Part shown: positions 1 to 5,591 of the stretch, piece after piece
Position numbering within the stretch: position 1 is the first letter of the stretch
Layout: each line of letters begins with the position of its first letter
NCBI GenBank assembly: GCA_021826485.1
Contig: JAKAZX010000181.1
Coordinates: forward strand, 1 to 7,769
Length of the DNA stretch: 7,769 bases
Direction of reading: 5' to 3'
DNA from: Pseudomonadota bacterium
Lineage (GTDB): Bacteria > Pseudomonadota > Alphaproteobacteria > Acetobacterales > Acetobacteraceae
Position numbers and translations under genes: made by a program
The notes under the pieces: model-generated
Databases searched by the model: none
Told to the model about the DNA's origin: nothing
Seen by the model: the letters and a program-made list of their open reading frames with translations, nothing else

Positions 1-120
1 CGCCGCCGCCACCGCCGGCGCCGCCGGGCTGGGTCCCCGCTCCGCCGGCCCCGCCGAGCCCGCCGCCGCCGCCATAGGCGCCCTTCACCGTCCCGCCGGC
101 GCCGCCGGCGCCGCCGGTCG
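1..120. repeat. Low-complexity GGC/GCC tract inside the glycine-rich gene
   Basis: Nearly the whole stretch is built of GCC, GCCGGC and GCCGCC units. On the minus strand these encode runs of Gly with interspersed Ala (GGAGGAGG and GGGGG style). It is a degenerate in-frame microsatellite rather than a perfect tandem repeat, and the frame stays open through it. It may be prone to slippage or assembly error. Confidence 0.6.
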
Positions 121-523
121 CCCCGTCATTGGCGAAGGCGACGGCGTTCAGCGTCACGTCGGCCCCGCTGCCGACGAACAGCGCGCCGCCCAGCCCGGCG
201 CCGCCGCCGCCGCCGTCGGTGCCGCCTGCCCCGGCCCCGCCGACCGCCTGCATGCCGGCGAGCGTCAGATCGCCGATCGAGACCGCCCCGGCATAGGCGA
301 ACAGGCCACGATGGCCGGCGCCGTCGATGGTGTTGCCGAGGCCCGCGATGGTCAGGCTGTCGCCGGATGCGAGATCGATCGCCAGCGGATCGGCGGTGAG
401 GGTGAAGCTGGCCGTGATGTCGATCGTGGCACCCGCCCCGGACAGCACGCCGCCGGCATCGATCGAGGTCAGCACTGCGTCCAGCGAGGCCTCGCTGGCG
501 ATGTCGAATGTCGGACCGGCCAT
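1..523 (-). CDS. Glycine-rich beta-helix-type protein, N-terminal part (runs off left edge)
   Basis: The minus-strand frame is open from an ATG at 523-521 to the window edge (174 codons), so this is a partial gene. A purine-rich stretch (GGGGACGGG) lies just upstream of the start. Residues 1-90 read as short hydrophobic strands alternating with turns, with phrases such as DSLTIAGLGNTIDGAG (55-70) and VSIGDLTLAG (81-90). These resemble the rungs of pectate-lyase-like parallel beta-helices. From about residue 95 the chain becomes glycine/alanine-rich (GGGGGAGLGGALFVGSGADV, 104-123; then several GGAG units to residue 174). The style matches large surface or secreted repeat proteins of alphaproteobacteria, usually annotated as autotransporter- or adhesin-like. 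There is no hydrophobic N-terminal signal peptide, so if it is exported a type I or other C-terminal signal would be needed; the C-terminus lies outside the window. The frame and partial state are seen directly. The fold is inferred and the function is unknown. Confidence 0.72.
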   Translation of the reverse strand, partial: MAGPTFDIASEASLDAVLTSIDAGGVLSGAGATIDITASFTLTADPLAIDLASGDSLTIAGLGNTIDGAGHRGLFAYAGAVSIGDLTLAGMQAVGGAGAGGTDGGGGGAGLGGALFVGSGADVTLNAVAFANDGATGGAGGAGGTVKGAYGGGGGLGGAGGAGTQPGGAGGGGG

Positions 524-593
524 GTCCCGTCCCCACCCTGCCCGCCCGCCGGGCCAGCGAGCAACGCATGGGCGTTTGACCACCAGCAATTGA

Positions 594-599
594 ATTGTA
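594..599 (-). promoter_or_regulatory. Possible -10 element for the glycine-rich gene
   Basis: The 524-624 gap between the glycosylase and the glycine-rich gene holds a conspicuous AT-rich patch (about 587-612) in an otherwise GC-rich region. On the minus strand it contains TACAAT (5 of 6 matches to TATAAT), about 70 nt upstream of the ATG at 523. No convincing -35 hexamer is found 16-18 bp further upstream, so this is only a candidate. Confidence 0.25.
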
Positions 600-624
600 G
601 TTTAGAAAATATCGCCGTTCGGCT

Positions 625-1233
625 TCATTCCAGCGCCGCGGCGACCGCCGCGCGCAGGGCCGGCAACACCTCGGCGGCGAACCACGGATTGCGCTTCTCC
701 CACCCCACGGTGCGCCAGGACGGGTGCGGCAGCGGGAAGCGCGCCGGCAGGTACGCGGCGAAGCCGCGCACCCGCGCGGTCATGCTGCCCGGACCAAACG
801 CGAAGGCCTGCGCATAGCTGCCGACCAGCAGCGTCAGACGCAGCCCGGCCAGCAGCGGCAGCAGCCGCGGATGCCAGTGCGCGGCGCAGCCGGGCCGCGG
901 CGGCGCGTCCCCGCCATTGGGCAGGCGGCCGGGATAGCACAGGCCGGTCGGCACGATGGCGATGCGCCGCTCGTCATAGAACGCCGCCCGCTCCATCCCG
1001 AGCCACCGGCGCAGCCGGTCGCCGGACGGATCGTCCCACGGCACGCCGCTGGCATGCACCCGCGTCCCCGGCGCCTGGCCGACGATCAGCAGCCGCGCGG
1101 AGACCGAGACGCGCAGCACCGGGCGGGGGCCGAGCGGCAGGTCGGTGCACCGGGTGCAGGCGCGCGCCGCCGCCGCCACGGAGGCCAGCGCCGCCGCGTC
1201 GGCAGCCGCATTGCGCACGGGTCGAGGTGACAT
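625..1233 (-). CDS. Uracil-DNA glycosylase family protein, Fe-S (family-4-like) type
   Basis: A 202-residue protein of the uracil-DNA glycosylase superfamily, which cleaves the N-glycosidic bond of uracil in DNA to start base-excision repair in the cytoplasm. Motif 1 is GQAPG (52-56), followed by GVPWDDPSGDRLRRWLG (63-79), matching the GxPFxGxxGxxL region of family 4. The distal motif is HPSWR (170-174), followed by NPWF (182-185). Four cysteines, C26 and C29 (CTRC) then C99 and C116, have the CxxC...Cx16C arrangement that binds a 4Fe-4S cluster in family-4 enzymes. The length (about 200 aa) is normal. The chosen start is the ATG at 1233 (MSPRPVRN); there is no clear Shine-Dalgarno, and in-frame GTG codons just upstream are alternatives. 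The same frame stays open far upstream, but that part is antisense to the SYLF gene. The gene diverges from the SYLF gene. It differs from classical family 4 by Gln in place of Glu in motif 1, so its activity on uracil is inferred, not certain. Confidence 0.85.
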   Translation of the reverse strand: MSPRPVRNAAADAAALASVAAAARACTRCTDLPLGPRPVLRVSVSARLLIVGQAPGTRVHASGVPWDDPSGDRLRRWLGMERAAFYDERRIAIVPTGLCYPGRLPNGGDAPPRPGCAAHWHPRLLPLLAGLRLTLLVGSYAQAFAFGPGSMTARVRGFAAYLPARFPLPHPSWRTVGWEKRNPWFAAEVLPALRAAVAAALE

Positions 1234-1288
1234 CGCGGTGATATGGTTCACCACGGCGACGGATGGAACCGCCGCGGCCTGCACACCC

Positions 1289-1317
1289 TTGCCGGGCCGG
1301 CGCGCGCGGGCGATACC
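1289..1317 (+). promoter_or_regulatory. Candidate sigma-70-type promoter for the SYLF-ycgN-lyase unit
   Basis: TTGCCG at 1289-1294 and GATACC at 1312-1317 are separated by 17 bp. This is a common GC-rich variant of the vegetative promoter in alphaproteobacteria. The -10 element ends 27 nt before the ATG at 1345, leaving a short leader that contains the GGGAGG ribosome-binding site. It is the only well-spaced pair I see in the 111-bp divergent gap. Confidence 0.42.
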
Positions 1318-1344
1318 CTGTGCGCCGCTTGTCCGGGAGGCAGC

Positions 1345-2013
1345 ATGATCCGAATCCTTCTCGTCGCCCTGCTCGCACTGCTCGCGGTCGGCGGGCCGGC
1401 GCGCGCACAGACCGATCAGCAGGCGCTGGTCGATCGCGCCACGCTGACCGTGCAGGACATGTTCACCGGCCAGAACGCCGGCGACGCGCTGTCGCTGCTG
1501 CGCCGCGCCAAGGGCGCGCTGATCTGCCCGCGCGTGTTCAAGGCCGGCTTTATCCTGGGCGGCTCGGGCGGCGGGTGCGTGCTGGTCTCCCGCGGCACCG
1601 GCGGGTGGAGCAGCCCGGCGTTCTACAATATCGGCTCCGGCAGTTTCGGCCTGCAAGCGGGCGTGCAGGACAGCCAGATCGTGTTCCTGGTGCTGACCGA
1701 GCGGGGCTTCCACGCGATCCTGGACAGCCAGTTCAAGATCGGGGCCGATGCCTCCATCGCCGTCGCCACGATCGGCGCCGGCGTCGAAGGCTCGACCACC
1801 GCGGCGCTGCGCGCCGACATCGTCGCCTTCGCCAAGTCGCGCGGCCTGTTCGCCGGCATCTCCGTGCAGGGGAGCATCATCTCCTCCGACAGCGGGTGGG
1901 ATCAGGCGTATTACGGCAAGCCGCTGGCGGCGCAGCAGATCGTGCTGCAGGGCGAAGGCAGCAATCCCGGCGCCCAGCCGCTGCGGGAAATGCTGCTGAA
2001 GTTCAGCGGCTAG
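1345..2013 (+). CDS. Secreted lipid-binding SYLF (Ysc84/DUF500) domain protein
   Basis: A 222-residue protein with a classic Sec signal peptide: MIR, then a hydrophobic core (residues 4-17), then PARA|Q with probable cleavage after A21. No lipobox cysteine is present, so the mature protein is probably periplasmic or secreted. The rest is a SYLF domain: AKGALICPRVFKAGFILGGS (55-74), GGWSSPAFYNIGSGSFGLQ in the middle, and near the C-terminus GLFAGISVQGS followed by a YYGKP motif. Eukaryotic SYLF (Ysc84/SH3YL1) domains bind phosphoinositides and actin. Bacterial members are widespread, with a presumed lipid-associated envelope role that is poorly defined. The start at 1345 is supported by GGGAGG four bases upstream and by the signal peptide beginning there. 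An in-frame start at 1243 would bury the signal behind a 34-residue extension with no matching features. It is the first gene of a tight three-gene run. Confidence 0.9.
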   Translation: MIRILLVALLALLAVGGPARAQTDQQALVDRATLTVQDMFTGQNAGDALSLLRRAKGALICPRVFKAGFILGGSGGGCVLVSRGTGGWSSPAFYNIGSGSFGLQAGVQDSQIVFLVLTERGFHAILDSQFKIGADASIAVATIGAGVEGSTTAALRADIVAFAKSRGLFAGISVQGSIISSDSGWDQAYYGKPLAAQQIVLQGEGSNPGAQPLREMLLKFSG

Positions 2014-2016
2014 CCG

Positions 2017-2520
2017 ATGCCCGACGTGCCGCCGTTCTGGCAGGCCAAGCGGCTGGACCAGATGACGGCGGCCGAGTGGGAGTCGCTGTGCGACGGCTGC
2101 GGCCGCTGCTGCCTGCACAAGCTGCGGCACGAGGAGACGGGGGAGCTGTCGTTCACCAACGTCGCCTGCCGGCTGCTCGACCTGCACTCCTGCCGCTGCA
2201 CCGACTATGCGGGCCGCCGCCGCCGCGTGCCGGACTGCGTGCAACTGACGCCCAAGGTGCTGCGACAGATCGACTGGCTGCCGCCGTCCTGCGCCTATCG
2301 CCGGCTGGCGGAGGGACGGGGGCTCGCGTGGTGGCACCCGCTGGTGTCCGGCGACCCGGCGAGCGTGCATGCCGCCGGCATTTCCGTGCGCGGCCGGGCG
2401 GTGAGCGAGAAGCGCGCCGGACCGCTGGAACATCACGTGGTGGACTGGCCGGGCCGTCCGCCGCGGGCGCACCGCCGCCCGGACGGGCGTTCCGCCGATC
2501 AGAAGGAGACGAGACCATGA
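2017..2520 (+). CDS. YcgN-family (UPF0260) cysteine-cluster protein
   Basis: A 167-residue soluble protein, close to the usual size of the YcgN/UPF0260 family (about 150 aa), which falls within the wider YkgJ-type CxxCxxCC group. The diagnostic cluster is CDGCGRCC (25-32), and further cysteines lie at 51, 59, 61, 74 and 92. These probably bind zinc or an Fe-S centre; the biochemical role of the family is not established. The conserved core ends around VSEK near residue 130, and the last 30 residues are Arg/Pro-rich and probably flexible. The start lies 3 nt after the SYLF stop with no clear Shine-Dalgarno, which suggests translational coupling. The stop overlaps the next start (ATGA at 2517-2520). 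Confidence 0.88.
   Translation: MPDVPPFWQAKRLDQMTAAEWESLCDGCGRCCLHKLRHEETGELSFTNVACRLLDLHSCRCTDYAGRRRRVPDCVQLTPKVLRQIDWLPPSCAYRRLAEGRGLAWWHPLVSGDPASVHAAGISVRGRAVSEKRAGPLEHHVVDWPGRPPRAHRRPDGRSADQKETRP
2503..2508 (+). promoter_or_regulatory. Strong Shine-Dalgarno (AAGGAG) for the DapA-like gene
   Basis: AAGGAG at 2503-2508 lies 8 nt before the ATG at 2517 and inside the end of the upstream YcgN-like gene. Two ATG codons are adjacent (2517 and 2520). The spacing to 2517 is the better fit, so that start is used. It is the strongest ribosome-binding site in this three-gene unit, so the lyase may be translated more than its neighbours. Confidence 0.7.
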
Positions 2521-3440
2521 TGCGCGACGCCCTGTTCGGCGGCGTCAACGCCGCGGTGCTGACGCCGCAGCGTGACGATGGCTCGGCCGATCTGGACCGC
2601 ATGGCGGCGCATTGCCGCTGGCTGACGGCGAACGGCTGCAATGGGCTCGCGATCCTGGGCACCACCGGAGAGGCCAACAGCTTCGGCGTCGCCGAGCGCA
2701 TCGCCATCATGGAGGGCATGGTCGCGCGCGGCATTCCGCCGCACCTGCTGCTGCCCGGCACCGGCACGCCGGCGATTCCCGACACGGTGGCGCTGACCAC
2801 GCGCGCCGCCGAACTCGGCTGCCGCGGCGCGCTGATCCTGCCGCCGTTCTTCTACAAGAACCCGTCGGAGGACGGGCTGTTCGAGTTCTACAGCCAGATC
2901 GCCCGCCGCGTGCCGGCGGAGATCGCGCTCTATTTCTACCATTTCCCGGCGCAGTCGGCGGTGCCGATCACGCCCGCGCTGATCGCGCGGCTGCTGCACG
3001 CGCATCCCGGACGCTTCCGCGGGGTGAAGGATTCCAGCGGCGACTTCGCCAATACCAGCGCCTATGTCCGGCAGTTCGCCCGCGACGGGTTCGAGGTCTA
3101 TTGCGGCGATGACGGCGCGCTGCACGCGCTGCTCCAGGAAGGCGGGGCGGGCTGCATCACCGCGGCAAGCAATGTCGGCAGCGCGGTCAGCGCCGTGGTC
3201 TATGCCAACTGGGACCGCGCGCTGGGTGCGGAGGCGCAGGCGACACTTGCGGCGATCCGCAAGGCGGTCACCTCGGTCGCGCTGATCCCGGCGCTGAAAT
3301 CGCTGATGGCGCGGCACACCGGCGATGCCGTCTGGCGCAACATCCGCCCGCCGCTCGGCCGGCTGGACGCGGCGACGGAGGCGCGGCTGTTCGCCACGTT
3401 CGATGCCGCCGGCGTGCGGCTCAAGCCGGTCGCGGCCTGA
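2517..3440 (+). CDS. DapA/N-acetylneuraminate lyase superfamily aldolase or dehydratase, substrate unknown
   Basis: A 307-residue class I aldolase-type (beta/alpha)8 barrel of the dihydrodipicolinate synthase/N-acetylneuraminate lyase family, of normal length. The pyruvate-binding GTTGE motif is at 48-52, the PPFFYKNP segment contains Tyr113 (equivalent to E. coli DapA Tyr107), the YFYHFP segment contains Tyr141 (equivalent to Tyr133), and the Schiff-base Lys171 lies in GVKDSSGD (169-176). Members condense or cleave 2-oxo acids, or dehydrate sugar acids, through a lysine-bound pyruvate-like intermediate. In E. coli DapA, Arg138 binds the substrate carboxylate; here the aligned residue is Gln146 (FPAQS). 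This argues against a lysine-biosynthetic DapA and for a catabolic paralogue acting on a hydroxy- or sugar acid. It is translationally coupled to the YcgN-like gene, and an ACS-family transporter lies about 850 bp downstream. The stop codon lies inside a palindromic repeat element. Confidence 0.85.
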   Translation: MMRDALFGGVNAAVLTPQRDDGSADLDRMAAHCRWLTANGCNGLAILGTTGEANSFGVAERIAIMEGMVARGIPPHLLLPGTGTPAIPDTVALTTRAAELGCRGALILPPFFYKNPSEDGLFEFYSQIARRVPAEIALYFYHFPAQSAVPITPALIARLLHAHPGRFRGVKDSSGDFANTSAYVRQFARDGFEVYCGDDGALHALLQEGGAGCITAASNVGSAVSAVVYANWDRALGAEAQATLAAIRKAVTSVALIPALKSLMARHTGDAVWRNIRPPLGRLDAATEARLFATFDAAGVRLKPVAA

Positions 3441-3554
3441 GAGTTTGTGAAGGAATGCCCAAGGGTTTGGGGGCCGACAAAACTCTCCCTCTCCGCCCCA
3501 CCGGGGCGGAGAGGGAATGGAGTCGCCGCGTCGATTTCTTTCACACGCTCTGAG
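3437..3554. repeat. 118-bp MITE/REP-like palindromic element
   Basis: The outer arms at 3437-3455 and 3536-3554 are imperfect inverted repeats, matching at 15 of 19 positions by hand alignment (CTGAGAGTTTGTGAAGGAA against CTCAGAGCGTGTGAAAGAA read from the other strand). Inside is a perfect 14-bp stem (3486-3499 with 3503-3516, 3-nt loop) and a small CCCAA/TTGGG hairpin near 3459-3473. It has no coding capacity. Terminal inverted repeats around a nested hairpin are typical of non-autonomous mobile or dispersed repeats. It covers the stop codon of the DapA-like gene and occupies most of the gap between two convergent genes. Confidence 0.5.
3486..3516. terminator. Perfect 14-bp stem, possible bidirectional terminator
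   Basis: TCCCTCTCCGCCCC (3486-3499), loop ACC, and its exact complement (3503-3516). It lies between the convergent DapA-like and membrane-protein genes and could end transcripts from both sides. Neither side has a strong U-tract: the plus strand continues AATGG, while the minus strand continues GAGAGTTTTG with four T after 5 nt. It may therefore be a structural part of the repeat rather than a dedicated terminator. Confidence 0.4.
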
Positions 3555-3571
3555 CCGGCCGCCCGGCGCCG

Positions 3572-4135
3572 TCAGGCGGCGCGCGCCAGCACCTTGCCGC
3601 CGTCCCAGATGCCGAGGCAGATGCGTTCCCCGCCGCGCACCAGCAGCAGATAGGGGTCGAGTACCGCGCGTTCCTGCACCAGTTCCCCGAGAATGAGGGC
3701 GGAGCCCGGCACTTCCGATTGCAGGCCGCGCGCCAGCGTCGCGATCGGTTCCGGCACGCCGAGTCGGGCGAGCGAGCCGGCCGGCACCCACCGCTCCTCC
3801 CAGTGCGAACCGGCGCGCAGGCGCAGCGCCCCGCTGGCGAACAGCAGCGGCAGCAGGCACAGCCAGGCGAAGCTGATCGCGGCGGGCAGCGACGGGGACA
3901 CCGTTTTCAGCCCCTGCGCGACGCCGCTGGTGGCGGCCATGCCGACGAACGGCAGCAGCAGGCCGAGCAGCAGCAGCCCCTGATGGCGGTACCAGAAATT
4001 GGGGCCGAATTTCTGCACCTGCGCGCGCTTGTGGGCGGCCAGCGCCGGCAGCGGTACCGGGGAGACGCCGCGCACCGCCAGGGCTTCCGCCAGCGGGCTC
4101 GGGCGGGCGACCGGGATCGTGGTGTCGAAGGGCAT
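3572..4135 (-). CDS. Small membrane protein of unknown function, two predicted TM helices
   Basis: A 187-residue protein that I do not recognise. Residues 1-50 are hydrophilic, with a Pro-rich section and a basic HKRAQVQKF stretch. Two hydrophobic segments follow (about 53-72 and 83-104), then a soluble C-terminal region of about 80 residues that ends in a hydrophobic/Gly-rich block (DPYLLLVRGGE, then CLGIWDGGK). The helical hairpin implies an inner-membrane protein with both ends on the same side, probably the cytoplasm. Translation is well supported: GGGAGGAA lies 6 nt upstream of the ATG at 4135. Codon use is the same as in neighbouring genes, so it is probably real and native. It is convergent with the DapA-like gene and divergent from the MFS gene, so it is not in an operon with either. 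No function is proposed. Confidence 0.7.
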   Translation of the reverse strand: MPFDTTIPVARPSPLAEALAVRGVSPVPLPALAAHKRAQVQKFGPNFWYRHQGLLLLGLLLPFVGMAATSGVAQGLKTVSPSLPAAISFAWLCLLPLLFASGALRLRAGSHWEERWVPAGSLARLGVPEPIATLARGLQSEVPGSALILGELVQERAVLDPYLLLVRGGERICLGIWDGGKVLARAA

Positions 4136-4249
4136 GGCGTGTTCCTCCCTGCCATGATGCCGAAACCCAGCGTCCGCCAGAACAAGCCGCGATCACACTC
4201 ACACTTCGGTGACGCGCCCCTTGCCAAAGCCGGCGCGGCAGATGAGGGT

Positions 4250-4274
4250 GCGCGCCGGGTCGCGCCGGGCGCGC
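4250..4274 (+). repeat. GC-rich tandem repeat and hairpin in the MFS leader
   Basis: CGCGCCGGG occurs at 4251-4259 and 4261-4269, a 10-bp tandem unit with one changed base. The outer GCGCGCC (4250-4256) and GGCGCGC (4268-4274) are perfectly complementary and could fold into a 7-bp stem with an 11-nt loop. The structure ends about 6 nt before the GGGGGGAAA ribosome-binding region of the MFS gene, so it could influence its translation. Confidence 0.35.
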
Positions 4275-4292
4275 AACAGGCGGGGGGAAATC

Positions 4293-5588
4293 ATGGCGGA
4301 TCTGGAACGGCGCACGATGGCCAAGGTCTGGGCGCGGCTGGTGCCGTTCCTGATGCTCTGCTATTTCGTTGCGTATCTCGACCGGGTGAATGTCGGCTTC
4401 GCCGGCCTGACGATGCGCAAGGACCTGGCGCTGTCCAACGCCGCGTTCGGCCTCGCCTCCGGCATCCTGTTCCTGACCTATTTCGTGTTCGAGATCCCGT
4501 CCAACCTGTTCCTGCACCGGTTCGGTGCGCGCAAATGGATCGCCCGCATCATGCTGAGCTGGGGGATCATCTCCGGTGCCAACGCCTTCGTCAGCGGCGA
4601 GTATTCGTTCTACCTCGTGCGGCTGCTGCTGGGCGCGGCGGAGGCCGGGTTCTTCCCCGGCATCATCTTCTTCCTGACGCTGTGGTTCCCCGGCATCTAC
4701 CGCGGCCGGATCATCGCGTGGTTCATGGCGGCGATTCCGGCCTCCTCCGTCATCGGCGCGCCGGTCTCCAGCCTGCTGCTGTATCTGGACGGCGTGGCCG
4801 GGCTGAAGGGCTGGCAGTGGCTGTTCATCGTCGAGGCGGTGCCGGCCATCCTGCTGTCGGCCGTGGTGTTCTTCTACCTCACCGACCGGCCGGCGGAGGC
4901 GACGTGGCTCGCGCCGGAGGAGCGGAAATGGCTGACCGACCGGCTGGCGGCCGAGGAGCGCCAGCGCATCGCCAGCGAGGATTTGTCGATCGGCCAGGCG
5001 ATCCGCGACTGGCGGGTGCTGGCGCTGGCGGTGGTGTATTTCGGCGGCGTGGCGACGAATTACGGCATCGGCTTCTGGCTGCCGCAGATCATCCAGGCGT
5101 TCGGCGGCCTGACCAAGTTCCAGATCGGCCTGATCACCGCGATCCCCTATGCGATCGGCACGGTGACGATGGTGCTGTGGGGCCGCCGGTCCGACCGGCT
5201 GATGGAACGCAAGCAGCATGTCGCGATTCCGCTGGTGGTCGCGGCGGTCTGCATCGGCGGCGCGGGACTGGTGAGCGACCCGCTGATCCGCATGTCGCTG
5301 CTGTCCATCGCGGGGTTCGGCGTGTTCGCCAACCTGCCGGTGTTCTGGACGCTGCCGGCGGCCTTCCTGTCCGGCGCCTCCGCCGCCGCGGGCATCGCCG
5401 CGATCAACTCGCTCGGCAATCTCGCCGGCTTCGTCGGCCCGTTCGCGATGGGCTGGATCAAGGATACGACCGGCAGTTTCGGCGGTGGCCTGCTGCTGAT
5501 CGCGGCCCTGGCCCTGCTCGGCGCCGTTGTCGTGATGCTGCTGCGCCACGACACCCGGCTGGAACACGCACCGGCGCCGGCGGAGTAG
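4293..5588 (+). CDS. MFS transporter, anion:cation symporter (ACS) family
   Basis: A 431-residue, roughly 12-helix inner-membrane carrier. ACS-type signatures are visible: YLDRVNVGFAGL (28-39) at the end of TM1, HRFGARKW (75-82) in the loop 2-3 motif-A position, LLLGAAEAGFFPG (111-123) in TM4, and GRRSDR (297-302) in the loop 8-9 copy of motif A. A charged central cytoplasmic loop (EERKWLTDRLAAEERQR) separates the two halves. ACS carriers couple proton influx to uptake of organic anions such as tartrate, phthalate, 4-hydroxyphenylacetate or sugar acids; the substrate here cannot be read from sequence. The start at ATG 4293 follows GGGGGGAAATC and begins the usual short pre-TM1 segment. An upstream in-frame GTG (4209) would add 28 Arg-rich residues and is less likely. 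The nearby DapA-like lyase is a plausible partner enzyme. The stop is only 3 nt from that of the convergent GT22 gene. Confidence 0.9.
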   Translation: MADLERRTMAKVWARLVPFLMLCYFVAYLDRVNVGFAGLTMRKDLALSNAAFGLASGILFLTYFVFEIPSNLFLHRFGARKWIARIMLSWGIISGANAFVSGEYSFYLVRLLLGAAEAGFFPGIIFFLTLWFPGIYRGRIIAWFMAAIPASSVIGAPVSSLLLYLDGVAGLKGWQWLFIVEAVPAILLSAVVFFYLTDRPAEATWLAPEERKWLTDRLAAEERQRIASEDLSIGQAIRDWRVLALAVVYFGGVATNYGIGFWLPQIIQAFGGLTKFQIGLITAIPYAIGTVTMVLWGRRSDRLMERKQHVAIPLVVAAVCIGGAGLVSDPLIRMSLLSIAGFGVFANLPVFWTLPAAFLSGASAAAGIAAINSLGNLAGFVGPFAMGWIKDTTGSFGGGLLLIAALALLGAVVVMLLRHDTRLEHAPAPAE

Positions 5589-5591
5589 CGG

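Noticed and set aside
126..569. Minus-strand 147-codon Arg-rich frame overlapping the glycine-rich gene
   Set aside because: It is a shifted-frame shadow (repeated RR/GRR) of the Gly/Ala-rich reading, which has clear beta-strand patterning and continues to the window edge.
611..623. CGCCGTTCGGC as a terminator for the glycosylase gene on the minus strand
   Set aside because: The GCCG/CGGC stem is only 4 bp with a 2-nt loop. The following ATTTT is suggestive but not enough to call a terminator.
1234..2472. Upstream minus-strand extension of the uracil-DNA glycosylase frame
   Set aside because: It is antisense to the SYLF and YcgN-like genes and composed of Arg/Ala/Gly/Gln-rich sequence. The family-like sequence begins just after the ATG at 1233.
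1263..2516. Plus-strand frame fusing an upstream Arg/Pro-rich segment to the DapA-like protein
   Set aside because: The lyase frame happens to stay open upstream through the SYLF and YcgN-like genes. The real start is set by AAGGAG and the ATG at 2517, and the added residues do not look like protein.
2517..3440. Calling this gene dapA (4-hydroxy-tetrahydrodipicolinate synthase)
   Set aside because: The residue corresponding to E. coli Arg138 is Gln, and the setting next to an organic-anion carrier is not lysine biosynthesis, so no gene symbol is given.
2499..5567. Minus-strand open frame of 1022 codons spanning the lyase, membrane-protein and MFS genes
   Set aside because: It is antisense to two well-supported genes, is rich in Arg/Gln/His/Asp low-complexity sequence, and has no domain-like pattern. 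Such long antisense frames are normal in GC-rich genomes.
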